DNA from: Streptomyces flavidovirens DSM 40150
Lineage (GTDB): Bacteria; Actinomycetota; Actinomycetes; Streptomycetales; Streptomycetaceae
Reading direction: 5' to 3'
NCBI RefSeq assembly: GCF_000429085.1
Contig: NZ_AUBE01000013.1
Span: 144,072 to 208,071, forward strand
Length of the DNA stretch: 64,000 nucleotides
This document shows positions 29,516 to 38,511 of the stretch, in pieces (positions within the stretch are counted from its first letter, which is position 1; the number at the start of each line of letters is the position of its first letter). The notes under the pieces are model-generated. The model made no database searches, was not told where the DNA came from, and saw nothing but the letters and a program-made list of their open reading frames with translations. Position numbers and translations under genes: made by a program.

Positions 29516-29843
29516 AATTAGCTCCGACGCGTACCGCGAACGTCTGCACCGTGACCGTCTCGTCGTCCAGACAGTGCCCCGTTTCCAGGTCGAAGCGCTG
29601 CTTGAGGAGCGGCGACGCAACGAAGGGACGGCCGTTCGCGGTTCCGGTCAGACCACGGGAGAGCACCTGGGCGCCGGAGAACGGGTCACGGTTGTCGATG
29701 GCGTACGGGCGCCCCGCGCGGTCCGTGAACAGCGCCGCCTGGCGGCCGTCGGGGAGCAGGGCCGCCACACCGCGCCCGGGTGTGAGGGCGGACAGATCGC
29801 AGGCGGTGAACCAGGAGTCGTCGATGCGCAGTTGCAGGGTCAT
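29514..29843 (-). CDS. nirD: nitrite reductase (NADH) small subunit
   Basis: A 109-aa Rieske-like subunit. It lacks the cysteines and histidines of true Rieske proteins, as NirD does. Recognisable segments are AIDNRDPFSGAQVLSRGL and FVASPLLKQRFDLETGHCLDD. It pairs with NirB in reducing nitrite to ammonium. Its ATG overlaps the nirB stop (ATGA). Confidence 0.94.
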   Translation of the reverse strand: MTLQLRIDDSWFTACDLSALTPGRGVAALLPDGRQAALFTDRAGRPYAIDNRDPFSGAQVLSRGLTGTANGRPFVASPLLKQRFDLETGHCLDDETVTVQTFAVRVGAN

Positions 29844-32383
29844 CCGGCACGGGTCCCTTCGAGGGTGAGAACGGTCAGGTCCGGCTTCATCTGGTCGCGC
29901 TCGGGAACGAACCGTACGGACGGGTCCGGCGCGTCGGGAGCGTTGACGAACGAAACGAACCGGGACAGCCGCTCGGGGTCGTTGATGGTCTCGGCCCATT
30001 CGTCGCGGTAGCCGGAGACGTGGGTGGCCATCATGGCTTCGAGCTGCTCGCAGATGCCCAGCGAGTCGTGGACGACTACGTCGCGGAGGTGGTCCAGGCC
30101 GCCCTCCAGCCGCTCCAGCCAGGTGGACGTGCGCTCCAGGCGGTCGGCGGTGCGGATGTAGAACATCAGGAACCGGTCGATGAGCCGCACGAGTTCCGCG
30201 TCCGACAGGTCCTGGGCGAGGAGATCGGCGTGCCGGGGGGTCGCGCCGCCGTTGCCGCCGACGTAGAGGTTCCAGCCGTTCGCCGTGGCGATGACACCGA
30301 AGTCCTTGGACTGTGCCTCGGCGCACTCCCGCGCGCATCCCGAGACCGCCGACTTCAGCTTGTGCGGCGCGCGCAGGCCCCGGTAGCGGAGCTCCAGGTC
30401 GATGGCCATCCGGACGCTGTCCTGGACGCCGTACCGGCACCACGTCTGTCCGACACAGGACTTCACCGTCCGCAGGGCCTTGCCGTAGGCGTGGCCCGAC
30501 TCGAAGCCGGCGTCCACCAGGCGCGTCCAGATCAGCGGGAGCTGGTCGACGCGGGCGCCGAAAAGGTCGATGCGCTGGCCACCGGTGATCTTCGTGTAGA
30601 GCCCGAAGTCGCGGGCCACCTCGCCGATGACGATCAGTTTCTCGGGGGTGACCTCGCCGCCCGGTATGCGCGGCACGATCGAGTACGAACCGTTGCGCTG
30701 CATGTTGGCGAGGAAGTGGTCGTTGGTGTCCTGGAGGGCGGCCTGTTCACCGTCGAGGATGTAGCCGCTGCTCAGGCTGGCGAGGATCGAGCCGACCGTC
30801 GGCTTGCAGACCTCGCAGCCGTCGCCGCCGCGGGCCTCCTCACGGCCGTGCGAGTCGAGGAGCGCGGCGTACGACGTGATGCGCAGGGTGCGGACGATCT
30901 CGTACAGCTCGGAGCGCGTGTGCGGGAAGCAGCCGCACAGGCCCTTGTCGCCCGACTGCGGAAGGAGCTGGCCGATCAGCTTCACGCAGCTTCCGCAGCC
31001 CGTCCCCGCCTTGGTGCACTTCTTCACCTCGGGGAGCGTGGAGCAGGCGGTCACCTGACCCTTGGTGACGTTGTGGCAGTTGCAGACCACCGCGTCGTCG
31101 GGGAGGGCGGACGGGCCGAGGGTGACCTGGCCGCCACCGGCCGGTGCGATCAGCTGTTCCGGTGCGACGGGCGGTACGGAACCGGTGAGCGGTCGCAGCA
31201 TCGCGTACGCGTCGGCGTCGCCCACCAGTACACCGCCGAGCAGCGTGCCGTCCGGGCTCACCACCAGCTTCTTGTAGACGCCGGAACGGGAGTCGGAGTA
31301 CGTGACGTCCAGGCAGCCCTCCGCGTGGCCGTGCGCGTCACCGAAGGACGCCACGTCCACACCGAGGAGCTTCAGCTTGGTGGACATGTCCGCACCGGTG
31401 AACGCCCGGTTCGCGCTTTCGGCCGTTCCCGCGAACGCTCCCGCGAGCGTCCCGGTGATCGCTTCGGCGGCCGTCTCCGCCATCTCGTAACCGGGCGCCA
31501 CGAGCCCGTACACCCGGCCGTCCGACGCCAGGGCGCACTCACCTATCGCGAAGACGGCGGGGTCGGACGTACGGCACTGCTCGTCGACGGCGATGCCGCC
31601 CCGCTCGCCGACCGGCAGACCGCAGTCGCGGGCGAGCTGGTCGCGCGGCCGTACGCCGGCCGAGAACACGACAAGGTCGGTTTCGATCGTCGACCCGTCC
31701 GACAGGGACATGCCGTTGACCGCGCCGGCGTCGTCCGTGGTGACGGCCTGCGTGCCGACGCCCGTGTGGACCGTCAGCCCCATGCCCTCGATCGTACGGA
31801 GCAGAGCCGCGCCGCCGCCCTCGTCGACCTGGACGGGCATGAGGCGGGGCGCGAACTCCACGACGTGCGTGGCGAGTCCGAGACCGCTCAGCGCGCCCGC
31901 CGCCTCCAGACCGAGCAGTCCGCCGCCCACGACCGCTCCCGTACGCGCTGTTTTCGCGTACGCCTCGATCGCGAGGAGGTCCTCAATGGTGCGGTAGACG
32001 AAGCAGCCTTCCGCGTCCTTCCCGGGAACGGGTGGTACGAAGGGATACGAACCCGTGGCGAGCACCAGCGCGTCGTACGCGAAGGTCCGGCCGGCGCGCG
32101 AAGTGACCGTGCGCGCCTCGCGGTCGATGGCCGTCGCCGGGTCGTCGAGGTGCAGCTCGATGCCGTGCCGCTCCATGAAGCCGGGCTCGCCGAGAGCGAG
32201 TTCGTCCGGGGTGCGGCCCGAGAAGTACGAGGTCAGCTGCACGCGGTCGTACGCCGGCCGGGGCTCCTCGCACAGGACGACGACACGCGCCTTCTCGGTC
32301 ACGCCCCGCTCGGCGAGAGCCTCCAGGAAGCGCTGGCCGACCATGCCGTGGCCGACGACCACGATCGTGGGTGGTGTGGACAT
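29840..32383 (-). CDS. nirB: nitrite reductase (NADH) large subunit
   Basis: The 847-aa cytosolic enzyme reducing nitrite to ammonium with six electrons. An N-terminal FAD/NADH reductase domain (VVVGHGMVGQRFLE) is followed by a BFD-like [2Fe-2S] domain (CNCHNVTKG...GCGSC near residue 435) and the sulfite/nitrite reductase domain with C-x5-C (CVGQTWC) and C-x3-C (CARECAEAQ) ligands for [4Fe-4S] and siroheme. Start ATG 32383 is one base before the preceding stop codon. It is downstream of a flavoprotein and upstream of nirD in one operon. Confidence 0.96.
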   Translation of the reverse strand: MSTPPTIVVVGHGMVGQRFLEALAERGVTEKARVVVLCEEPRPAYDRVQLTSYFSGRTPDELALGEPGFMERHGIELHLDDPATAIDREARTVTSRAGRTFAYDALVLATGSYPFVPPVPGKDAEGCFVYRTIEDLLAIEAYAKTARTGAVVGGGLLGLEAAGALSGLGLATHVVEFAPRLMPVQVDEGGGAALLRTIEGMGLTVHTGVGTQAVTTDDAGAVNGMSLSDGSTIETDLVVFSAGVRPRDQLARDCGLPVGERGGIAVDEQCRTSDPAVFAIGECALASDGRVYGLVAPGYEMAETAAEAITGTLAGAFAGTAESANRAFTGADMSTKLKLLGVDVASFGDAHGHAEGCLDVTYSDSRSGVYKKLVVSPDGTLLGGVLVGDADAYAMLRPLTGSVPPVAPEQLIAPAGGGQVTLGPSALPDDAVVCNCHNVTKGQVTACSTLPEVKKCTKAGTGCGSCVKLIGQLLPQSGDKGLCGCFPHTRSELYEIVRTLRITSYAALLDSHGREEARGGDGCEVCKPTVGSILASLSSGYILDGEQAALQDTNDHFLANMQRNGSYSIVPRIPGGEVTPEKLIVIGEVARDFGLYTKITGGQRIDLFGARVDQLPLIWTRLVDAGFESGHAYGKALRTVKSCVGQTWCRYGVQDSVRMAIDLELRYRGLRAPHKLKSAVSGCARECAEAQSKDFGVIATANGWNLYVGGNGGATPRHADLLAQDLSDAELVRLIDRFLMFYIRTADRLERTSTWLERLEGGLDHLRDVVVHDSLGICEQLEAMMATHVSGYRDEWAETINDPERLSRFVSFVNAPDAPDPSVRFVPERDQMKPDLTVLTLEGTRAG

Positions 32384-32384
32384 C

Positions 32385-33767
32385 TCAGGCGCCTCCAAGC
32401 AGGTGGAACAACGGGGTGGAGGGGAGCGGCTCGTCGCCCTCCCAGGTACGGGCAAGTTCGCCGACGGCGCCGAGATCGCCCAGCAGGATGCCGCCGATCA
32501 GCCGGTCCCCGCGCACGACGACCTTGCGGTACGCGCCACGGGTGGCGTCGGCGAGGCGGACGACGTCGTCGCCGGGGAGCGGATTGGTCTCGCCGAAGGC
32601 GGCGAGGTCGAGCGGCCCGGCGCCGACGCCGGTGCCGCGGCTGTTGAGGGTGAGACGGGTGAGGGCGCGGGTGCCGGTGTAGCGGGGCAGGGAAGCACTC
32701 GCGGGACCGGTGACCGCCGCTACGAGCCCGGCGGACACCGCAGCCGCGGCGGCCTCGGCTTCGGTGGCGTCGGCGTGACTCGACGGCGGGCCTGCGAGTG
32801 CGGCGGCCGGCGGCGGGGTGAGCAGCAGTGCCGCCAGGGTGTCGGCCTGTTCCAGGGCGGGGCCCGCCAGACCGTATACGCGGCCGTTGTGCTCGGCGCA
32901 GTCACCGATGGCGCGGATGTGCGGGTCCGAGGTGCGCAGCTCGTCGTCCACGACGATGCCGTGGCGCACCTCCAGGCCCGCCGCCTGCGCGAGGCCGACT
33001 CGGGGGCGTACACCGCAGGCCAGGACGACCAGGTCCGCGTCGAGAGCGTAGCCGTCGGCGAGCTCGACGGCCCGCACGGTCCCGGCGGCCCCCTCCCCGG
33101 CCTCGCAGCGCAGGCCACGTACCCGGCACTCCGTGTGGACCTCGACACCGAGCGTCTCCAGGTGACCGCGCAGCAACTCGCCGGCCTCCGCGTCGAGCTG
33201 GCGCTGCATGAGGTATTCGCCCTGCTGGGCCAGCACGACCTGAGCGCCGCGTTCCGCGAGCGCGCGGGCCGCCGAGACGCCGAGGAGGCCGCCGCCGATG
33301 ACGACGGCGCGGGTGCCTTCGCGTACGGCGGCTGCCAGTGCCAGGCAGTCGTCCAGCGTGCGGAAGGGGTGAACGCCGTCGGGGAGGTCGGCGCCGAGGC
33401 CGCGCAGCGGCGGCAGGACCGGGTTGGAGCCGGTCGCGAGGACCAGCGTGCCGTACGGGACGACGCTTCCGTCGTCGCACTGCACCACCCGCTCGACACG
33501 GTCGATACGGACCACCCGCACCCCGCGCCGCACGGGCGTCTGCGGCTGCGCGATGACCTCGGGGCCGTAACGGCCGGCGAGGACCTCGGCAAGCAGCACC
33601 CTGTTGTACGGCGCGTGCTCCTCCTCACCTATGACGGTGACGGCCGGCGTCGCCACCGGCGTCGTCCGCACCGACGACGCGGCCGCCGGTGTGGTCCGGC
33701 GGGTCAGTTGCCGGGCCAGCCGGGCACCCGCCGTCCCGCCGCCGATCACCACGATGTCCTTGCTCAT
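32385..33767 (-). CDS. NAD(P)/FAD-dependent oxidoreductase (NirB/NasB reductase-like)
   Basis: A 460-aa flavoprotein like the reductase half of NirB, without the iron-sulfur part. Motifs: IVVIGGGTAGARLARQL for FAD, the NRVLLAEVLAGR loop near residue 55, VVIGGGLLGVSAARALAERG for NAD(P), and HIRAIGDCAEHNG for the second FAD contact. The C-terminal LTRLTLNS...KVVVRGDRLIGGILLGD matches NirB's third domain. It is the first gene of the nir operon and may feed electrons to the nitrate or nitrite reductase; this role is inferred. Confidence 0.85.
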   Translation of the reverse strand: MSKDIVVIGGGTAGARLARQLTRRTTPAAASSVRTTPVATPAVTVIGEEEHAPYNRVLLAEVLAGRYGPEVIAQPQTPVRRGVRVVRIDRVERVVQCDDGSVVPYGTLVLATGSNPVLPPLRGLGADLPDGVHPFRTLDDCLALAAAVREGTRAVVIGGGLLGVSAARALAERGAQVVLAQQGEYLMQRQLDAEAGELLRGHLETLGVEVHTECRVRGLRCEAGEGAAGTVRAVELADGYALDADLVVLACGVRPRVGLAQAAGLEVRHGIVVDDELRTSDPHIRAIGDCAEHNGRVYGLAGPALEQADTLAALLLTPPPAAALAGPPSSHADATEAEAAAAAVSAGLVAAVTGPASASLPRYTGTRALTRLTLNSRGTGVGAGPLDLAAFGETNPLPGDDVVRLADATRGAYRKVVVRGDRLIGGILLGDLGAVGELARTWEGDEPLPSTPLFHLLGGA

Positions 33768-33789
33768 GACTGCAGCGTGCGGGGGCGGT

Positions 33790-33827
33790 GTTACCCGACC
33801 GCATCCCGTCTGTTTCCCGCGGGGAAC
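33790..33827. promoter_or_regulatory. GlnR-box candidate upstream of the nir operon
   Basis: Read on the minus strand: GTTCC, 6 bases, GAAAC, 6 bases, GATGC, 6 bases, GTAAC. This follows the gTnAC-n6-GaAAC spacing of GlnR sites, with one weak half. It begins 23 bases upstream of the flavoprotein start. Confidence 0.55.
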
Positions 33828-34006
33828 ACTGCGCTCAGCGTCACGCGTACCGCGCTGTGAGGGGCCGGGGCCGGGGCCGCGCTGCGGGTCCTGTCCGGCC
33901 GGGGGTGCTTCAGCCGGTCTGGTGCCGGCCGCCGGAACCTCAGATGTCGCTCAACTCTCCAGGGATCGATGGACGCCACACCCATCCCCTCCCTAGGGTC
34001 GCGATC

Positions 34007-34789
34007 ATGCCCGACATATCGCTGACCGCGCTCGTTGTCCTGTGCATCGCCGCCGCCGCGGCCGGATGGATCGACGCGGTGGTGGGCGGTGGAGGGCTGC
34101 TGCTCCTGCCGGCGCTGCTGCTGGGCCTGCCGCACGTGCCCGCCGCGCACATCCTCGGTACCAACAAGGCGGTGGCGATCGTCGGCACCTCGGGCGCCGC
34201 GGTGACGTACCTGCGCAAGGCGCCGGTGAAGGTCGGGACGGCGGTACGGATCGGCCTCGCGGCCCTCGTCGGCTCCATGACCGGCGCGTTCTTCGCCGCC
34301 GGGATCAGCAGCGACGTACTACGTCCGGTGATCATGGTGGTGCTGCTCGCCGTCGCGGCCTTCGTGCTCCTGCGGCCCTCCTTCGGCCGCGCCGCCGCCG
34401 ACACGAAGACGCCGGTCACCCGGGCCCGTACGGTCACCGCGATCGTCCTGGTCGGCGGCGGCATCGGCTTCTACGACGGCCTCTTCGGACCGGGCACCGG
34501 CACGTTCCTCGTCCTGGCGCTGACCGCCGTGCTCCACCTCGACCTGGTCACCGCCTCCGCCAACGCCAAGATCGTCAATGTCTGCACCAATGCCGGTGCG
34601 CTCGCGATGTTCGCCTACCAGGGAACGGTGCTGTGGCAGCTCGCCGCCCTCATGGCGCTCTTCAACCTGGCGGGCGCGATGGCGGGCGCGCGGATGGCGC
34701 TCAGCAAGGGCAGCGAGTTCGTGCGCGGGGTGCTGCTGGTGGTCGTCTTCTCGCTGGTCGCGAAGCTGGCCTTCGATCAGTGGACGTAG
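34007..34789 (+). CDS. TSUP-family permease (TauE/SafE)
   Basis: A 260-aa membrane protein with about 7-8 hydrophobic segments and the duplicated TSUP motifs: GWIDAVVGGGGLLLLPALL...GTNKAVAI near the start and GFYDGLFGPGTGTFLVLAL...NAKIVN in the second half. Members move sulfite, sulfoacetate or other small anions. The neighbouring nir genes do not fix the substrate. ATG 34007 begins MPDISLTALVVL. It is divergent from the nir operon. Confidence 0.88.
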   Translation: MPDISLTALVVLCIAAAAAGWIDAVVGGGGLLLLPALLLGLPHVPAAHILGTNKAVAIVGTSGAAVTYLRKAPVKVGTAVRIGLAALVGSMTGAFFAAGISSDVLRPVIMVVLLAVAAFVLLRPSFGRAAADTKTPVTRARTVTAIVLVGGGIGFYDGLFGPGTGTFLVLALTAVLHLDLVTASANAKIVNVCTNAGALAMFAYQGTVLWQLAALMALFNLAGAMAGARMALSKGSEFVRGVLLVVVFSLVAKLAFDQWT

Positions 34790-34837
34790 GCCGGCGTAGG
34801 CGGAGGCGGAGGCAGACGCACGCAGGTGCGCACGTGG

Positions 34838-35221
34838 TCAGAGGGGCTGGAGCCGGGTGTGCAGCAGGCAGAATTCGTTGCCTTCCGGGTCGGCCAGGAC
34901 GTGCCAGTTCTCGGTGCCGGTCTGGCCGACGTCGGCGGGCCGGGCGCCGAGCGCGAGCAGCCGCTTCAGCTCGGCGTCCTGGTCGCGGTCGGTGGCGTTG
35001 ACGTCGATGTGCAGTCGGAGCTTCCCGGTCCGCGGGGCGCTGCTGGGGTTGAGGATGAGGGTGGGCTGCGGGCCGCCGAAACCGGCGTCGGGCGGCCCGA
35101 TCTCGATGCTTCCGTCGTCTTCCCGGCCGAGTTCGACGTAGCCGAGGACCTCGCTCCAGAATGCGGCGAGCCGGTCGGGGTCGGCGGCGTCGATGACCAG
35201 CTCACTGATGCGGCATGCCAT
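34838..35221 (-). CDS. VOC-superfamily glyoxalase-like protein
   Basis: A 127-aa protein starting MACRISELVIDAADPDRLAAFWSEVLGY and ending VLADPEGNEFCLLHT, the beginning and end of one VOC module (glyoxalase_6 type). LHIDVNATDRD supplies a central histidine. Function unknown. It is not related closely to the VOC protein at 26928. Confidence 0.82.
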   Translation of the reverse strand: MACRISELVIDAADPDRLAAFWSEVLGYVELGREDDGSIEIGPPDAGFGGPQPTLILNPSSAPRTGKLRLHIDVNATDRDQDAELKRLLALGARPADVGQTGTENWHVLADPEGNEFCLLHTRLQPL

Positions 35222-35356
35222 GCGCGTCAGTGTATGGAGACAATGCGGGAGTCGACAGACGCACACGTGCAGGGCGCCGATAACGCGGGCAGCGGACGGT
35301 CGTCCGCCGAGAGGACACCAGGAATCGCCGGCAGCGACGAACTTCGCCCCAGCCGC

Positions 35357-35986
35357 TCAGCGCACCGCCGTGAGGTGCGCGTACGCCACCACGTTCCCCC
35401 GGTAGCCGGTCCTCTCGGAGAACGTTCCGCCGCAGGTGATCACCCGCAGCTCCGCCTGCCCGGAGGCGGCGTACACCCGCTCTTCCGGGAAGTCCTCGCT
35501 GTCGTACACCTCGACGGCATCGAGGGTGAAGACGGCGGTACGCCTGTCCTTGCGCACCACCTCGATGGTGTGGCCCTTCTTCAGCGCGCCGAGGTGGTAG
35601 AAGACCGCCGGGCCCCGCGCGTTGTCGACATGCCCGGCGATGACCGACGTGCCCTCGGCGCCGGGCGGGGTGCCGTCCTCGTACCAGCCGGCGAGGTTGC
35701 GGTTCCCGGCCGGCGGTACGTCGAGACTTCCGTCGGGGGCGAGGCCGAGCCGCATGACGGGTGCGTCCACGTGTACGGCGGGTATCCGGATCCGTACGGG
35801 CTCGGAGGGCCGCAGCGGTGGCACCGGCGGCACCGTGCTCCTCGGGACGTGCTCGGAACCGGCGGCGAACGCCTCGGCGGACGACGGCCGGGGCGGGTCC
35901 TGGCCCGCGGCGCCGTTCTGGATCAGCCAGAGGCCGGTGCAGACGGCGATGGCGACGAGCCCGCCCTTCGTACGCCGGTCCGTCAT
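35357..35986 (-). CDS. class F sortase
   Basis: A 209-aa transpeptidase. One N-terminal membrane anchor (residues 8-25) is followed by a proline-rich linker and the sortase barrel from PVRIRIPAVHVDAPV. The catalytic histidine is in VIAGHVDN, the cysteine in ELRVITCGG, and the arginine is the one in the YRGNVV region. Class F is the actinobacterial group of unknown housekeeping role. A secreted protein with a sortase-substrate-like tail is encoded upstream in the same direction (36126-36725), 139 bases away. Confidence 0.88.
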   Translation of the reverse strand: MTDRRTKGGLVAIAVCTGLWLIQNGAAGQDPPRPSSAEAFAAGSEHVPRSTVPPVPPLRPSEPVRIRIPAVHVDAPVMRLGLAPDGSLDVPPAGNRNLAGWYEDGTPPGAEGTSVIAGHVDNARGPAVFYHLGALKKGHTIEVVRKDRRTAVFTLDAVEVYDSEDFPEERVYAASGQAELRVITCGGTFSERTGYRGNVVAYAHLTAVR

Positions 35987-36125
35987 CGTTGATCCCCTTC
36001 AGTCCAGCCGGTTCCGTCCCGTTCCGGGGGCGTACGCCCCGCGTGCCCCCGCCCGGCTCGGGGCCAGGGCGGAGGCACGGGAACTTCCGGCGGTACGGGT
36101 ACGGGGCGGCAGCGGCCGGCCCCCG

Positions 36126-36725
36126 TCAGCGCTCCCGTGTGCCGCTCGCCCGGCGACGCAGGAGCCAGGTACCGCCGACGGCGGTCGCGGCCAGTACGGC
36201 CACGCCCGCCGCGATCTGGGTGGTGTCGGAGCCCGCGGACCCGCCGACACCGGTCTTGACGTGGCCCGTGGGGTGCGTGGGCTTGTGGGCCGGGTCGTGG
36301 TGGGCCGGGTCGTGGCGGGTCGTCTCGCGATGGGTGGACTCAGGATGGGTCGACTCGGACGTTGGACCGGCGGTCACGGTGAGGGTTCCCTCGGCGGTGT
36401 CGCCGTTGTCGCAGGTCACAACGATGTCGTGGGTTCCGTCCGGGGCGTCCGGGGGAAGCGTGAACTGCCCGGTGACGACCTCTTTGTCGGTGCCGGGCCG
36501 CAGCGGAAAGTCGCCCGCCCCGACGGAGTTGGCGTCGCCCGTGCCACCGCTGTCGGAGCCGCAGGCGGTGGTGTTCACCGTGACGGCCGCGCCGGGGCCC
36601 GCGGTCGCCGGATACACCTCCAGCGTGTGCTGCGGCGTGTCGTTCTCGGCGTACGCCGGACCTGCGCCGAGGCCGATCACGGCGGCCGCCAGCGCGGTAC
36701 CGGTCAGCAGAAAAGCAGGGCGCAT
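36126..36725 (-). CDS. secreted, membrane-anchored protein, probable sortase partner
   Basis: A 199-aa protein. Signal peptide of about 26 residues (ending GPAYA), then an Ig-like beta domain (about 30-120) with two cysteines, a His/Thr/Pro-rich wall-spanning stretch (120-155), and a tail GHVKTGVGGSAGSDTTQIAAG followed by a hydrophobic segment and RRR (tail given here in part). This is the layout of Streptomyces proteins found next to class F sortase genes, although it lacks a canonical LPxTG. It may be cleaved by the neighbouring sortase or simply remain membrane-anchored. Confidence 0.7.
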   Translation of the reverse strand: MRPAFLLTGTALAAAVIGLGAGPAYAENDTPQHTLEVYPATAGPGAAVTVNTTACGSDSGGTGDANSVGAGDFPLRPGTDKEVVTGQFTLPPDAPDGTHDIVVTCDNGDTAEGTLTVTAGPTSESTHPESTHRETTRHDPAHHDPAHKPTHPTGHVKTGVGGSAGSDTTQIAAGVAVLAATAVGGTWLLRRRASGTRER

Positions 36726-36945
36726 GGTGATCCTCCCGGAAGCGTCGGTACGGCACTCCCTCCCGAGATAAGTGGCCGTACGCGCCCGGCGCCTGCTGAA
36801 GCCGGCTCAGATGGCCCGCCGCCACCAGGCGCCACGCCGGGCCCGAGCCGCGTTCACCCAGGTCAGCACCCGGACGGCGGCAGGCTGGACAGTCCACCCC
36901 GCGCTGCGCACCGAATGGGTGACGGTTGGGGTGTCCGGGGCCGCC

Positions 36946-37752
36946 TCAGACGCGGTCCCAGGGCGTCGCCTCGTACACCGACATGACCGTCTTCATCAGT
37001 TCCTCGTCGACCGCGAACTCCGTGTCGTCGATACGCCGCACCGGGGCGATGCCCTGCGCGTTCGTGACGAACGCGGCCCGGTACGCGCCGAGACCGTCCA
37101 GCGTCACCGGGCCCCGCACCGACATCAGGCCGTACTCCGGGAGGCGGGCTTCGAGCAGGGCCATGGTGACGCCGTGCAGCGACGGCGCGTCGGGCCAGAC
37201 GACCGAAGTGCCGTCGTAGAAGGCGATGTTGGTGATCGCACCCTCCGTGACGACCCCGCCCGGACCGGTCAGCAGCGCGTCGTCGAAGCCCGCGTTCCGC
37301 GCGAGCCGGCCGTAGTGGGTCTGGGCGAAGCTGCCCAGGTGTTTGAGGTGCGGGAAGGGACGCTCGTACGGGACCGACATCAGGGCCCGCGGCGTCGGCG
37401 GCATGGTGGCGGGCGGGCGGACGGTGACCATGAGGGTGGCCGCCTCTGCCTCGGGCGCCCAGAACACGTACACGCGCACCGCGGCGTCGTGCACCCCGGC
37501 CCCGTCGAGCGCGTGCCGCACCCGCTCGCGCACCAGCTCCCCGTCGAGTCCGGCGCCGAACACCTCGCGGGTGGCGGCGTCGAGTCGCGCCAGGTGCAGG
37601 CGCAGTCCGCGCACGGCACGGTCTCTGACCTGCATCGCGGTGAAGTGGGCGTAACCGCCGTACAGGGCCGGGACGAGCAGGTCGTCCGCCGTGGTGGCCC
37701 TGCGGCCGTCGACCTCGATGTGGGGAGCGGCGGATGCGGGAGGTGTGGTCAT
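36946..37752 (-). CDS. class IV aminotransferase (aminodeoxychorismate lyase-like)
   Basis: A 268-aa PLP enzyme of fold type IV. The catalytic lysine is in FPHLKHLGSFAQTHYGRL (near residue 143). VTEGAITNIAFYDG near residue 180 is the PLP phosphate motif, and FVTNAQGIAPVRRID resembles the 4-amino-4-deoxychorismate lyase C-terminus. The substrate is not certain: BCAT-, DAAT- and PabC-type enzymes share these motifs. It is divergent from the flavoprotein at 37843. The 220 bases between this gene and 36726 hold no visible feature. Confidence 0.83.
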   Translation of the reverse strand: MTTPPASAAPHIEVDGRRATTADDLLVPALYGGYAHFTAMQVRDRAVRGLRLHLARLDAATREVFGAGLDGELVRERVRHALDGAGVHDAAVRVYVFWAPEAEAATLMVTVRPPATMPPTPRALMSVPYERPFPHLKHLGSFAQTHYGRLARNAGFDDALLTGPGGVVTEGAITNIAFYDGTSVVWPDAPSLHGVTMALLEARLPEYGLMSVRGPVTLDGLGAYRAAFVTNAQGIAPVRRIDDTEFAVDEELMKTVMSVYEATPWDRV

Positions 37753-37808
37753 GCGACCACCGTAGAGGCGGCACGCGAGTCGGGAGATGTCCCCGCGCGT
37801 ACAGCTTG

Positions 37809-37828
37809 ACCTCAACCATGGTTGAGGT
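37809..37828. promoter_or_regulatory. SoxR-type operator in the flavoprotein reductase promoter
   Basis: ACCTCAACCATGGTTGAGGT is a perfect 20-bp palindrome. A TTGACC -35 box overlaps its left edge (37806-37811), and a CAGTCT -10 candidate lies 19 bases further (37831-37836). A long spacer with a central dyad is the MerR-family layout, and the CCTCAA...TTGAGG arms match SoxR sites. The expected start point coincides with the ATG, suggesting a leaderless transcript. Confidence 0.8.
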
Positions 37829-37842
37829 ACCAGTCTTGCCGC

Positions 37843-38472
37843 ATGGACATTACGACGCACGTATCCGCCCAGGTCAACGCCCCTTCCGACGCCCCCGCCC
37901 CGCTGCGGGTCGCCGTCATCGTCGCCAGCAATCGCGAGGGCCGCTTCGCCCCCGTCATCACCGACTGGTTCCTCGCCAGGACCGCCGGGCACGACGACCT
38001 CGACATCGATGTGATCGACCTGGCCGGCATCGACCTGCCGACCGCCCTCTCCTTCAACCCGTCGGACGAGGTCAAAGCGGTCCTGGCACAGGTCTCCCCC
38101 CGCCTCGACGCCGCCGACGCGTTCGTCGTCCTCACCCCCGAGTACAACCACTCCTTCCCCGCCTCCCTCAAGAACCTCATCGACTGGACCGGCAGCGAAT
38201 GGCACGCCAAGCCCGTCGGCTTCGTCTCCTACGGCGGCATGTCGGGCGGCCTGCGCGCGGTCGAGCAACTGCGCCAGGTCTTCGCCGAGATGCACGCCAC
38301 CACCATCCGCGAAACCGTCAGCTTCCACGGGGCCCGGACCCACTTCGACGAGGACGGTGAGCACAAGGACCCGTCCGCCCCCAACACCGCCGCCAAGGCC
38401 CTGCTGAACCAGCTCACCTGGTGGGCACACGCCCTACGAGACGCCAAGTCCCTCCGCCCGTACACCGGCTGA
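37843..38472 (+). CDS. NADPH-dependent FMN reductase, likely SoxR target
   Basis: A 209-aa flavodoxin-like reductase. The FMN phosphate loop is VIVASNREGRFAPV near residue 30, the active-site stretch is LTPEYNHSFPASLKNLIDW near residue 100, and FVSYGGMSGGLRAVEQLR is near residue 133. Such enzymes reduce quinones, azo compounds or flavins. In Streptomyces coelicolor a gene of this type, SCO2478, belongs to the SoxR regulon induced by redox-active metabolites; the palindrome here supports the same control. ATG 37843 is chosen; an earlier GTG lies inside the operator. Confidence 0.9.
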   Translation: MDITTHVSAQVNAPSDAPAPLRVAVIVASNREGRFAPVITDWFLARTAGHDDLDIDVIDLAGIDLPTALSFNPSDEVKAVLAQVSPRLDAADAFVVLTPEYNHSFPASLKNLIDWTGSEWHAKPVGFVSYGGMSGGLRAVEQLRQVFAEMHATTIRETVSFHGARTHFDEDGEHKDPSAPNTAAKALLNQLTWWAHALRDAKSLRPYTG

Positions 38473-38511
38473 CGCCAGCGACGGATTCCAAGCTGATCCG
38501 TCTCCGAATCG

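Noticed and set aside
38000..38360. Alternative frame in the SoxR-linked reductase region
   Set aside because: Arg/His-rich shadow of the reductase frame without a ribosome site.
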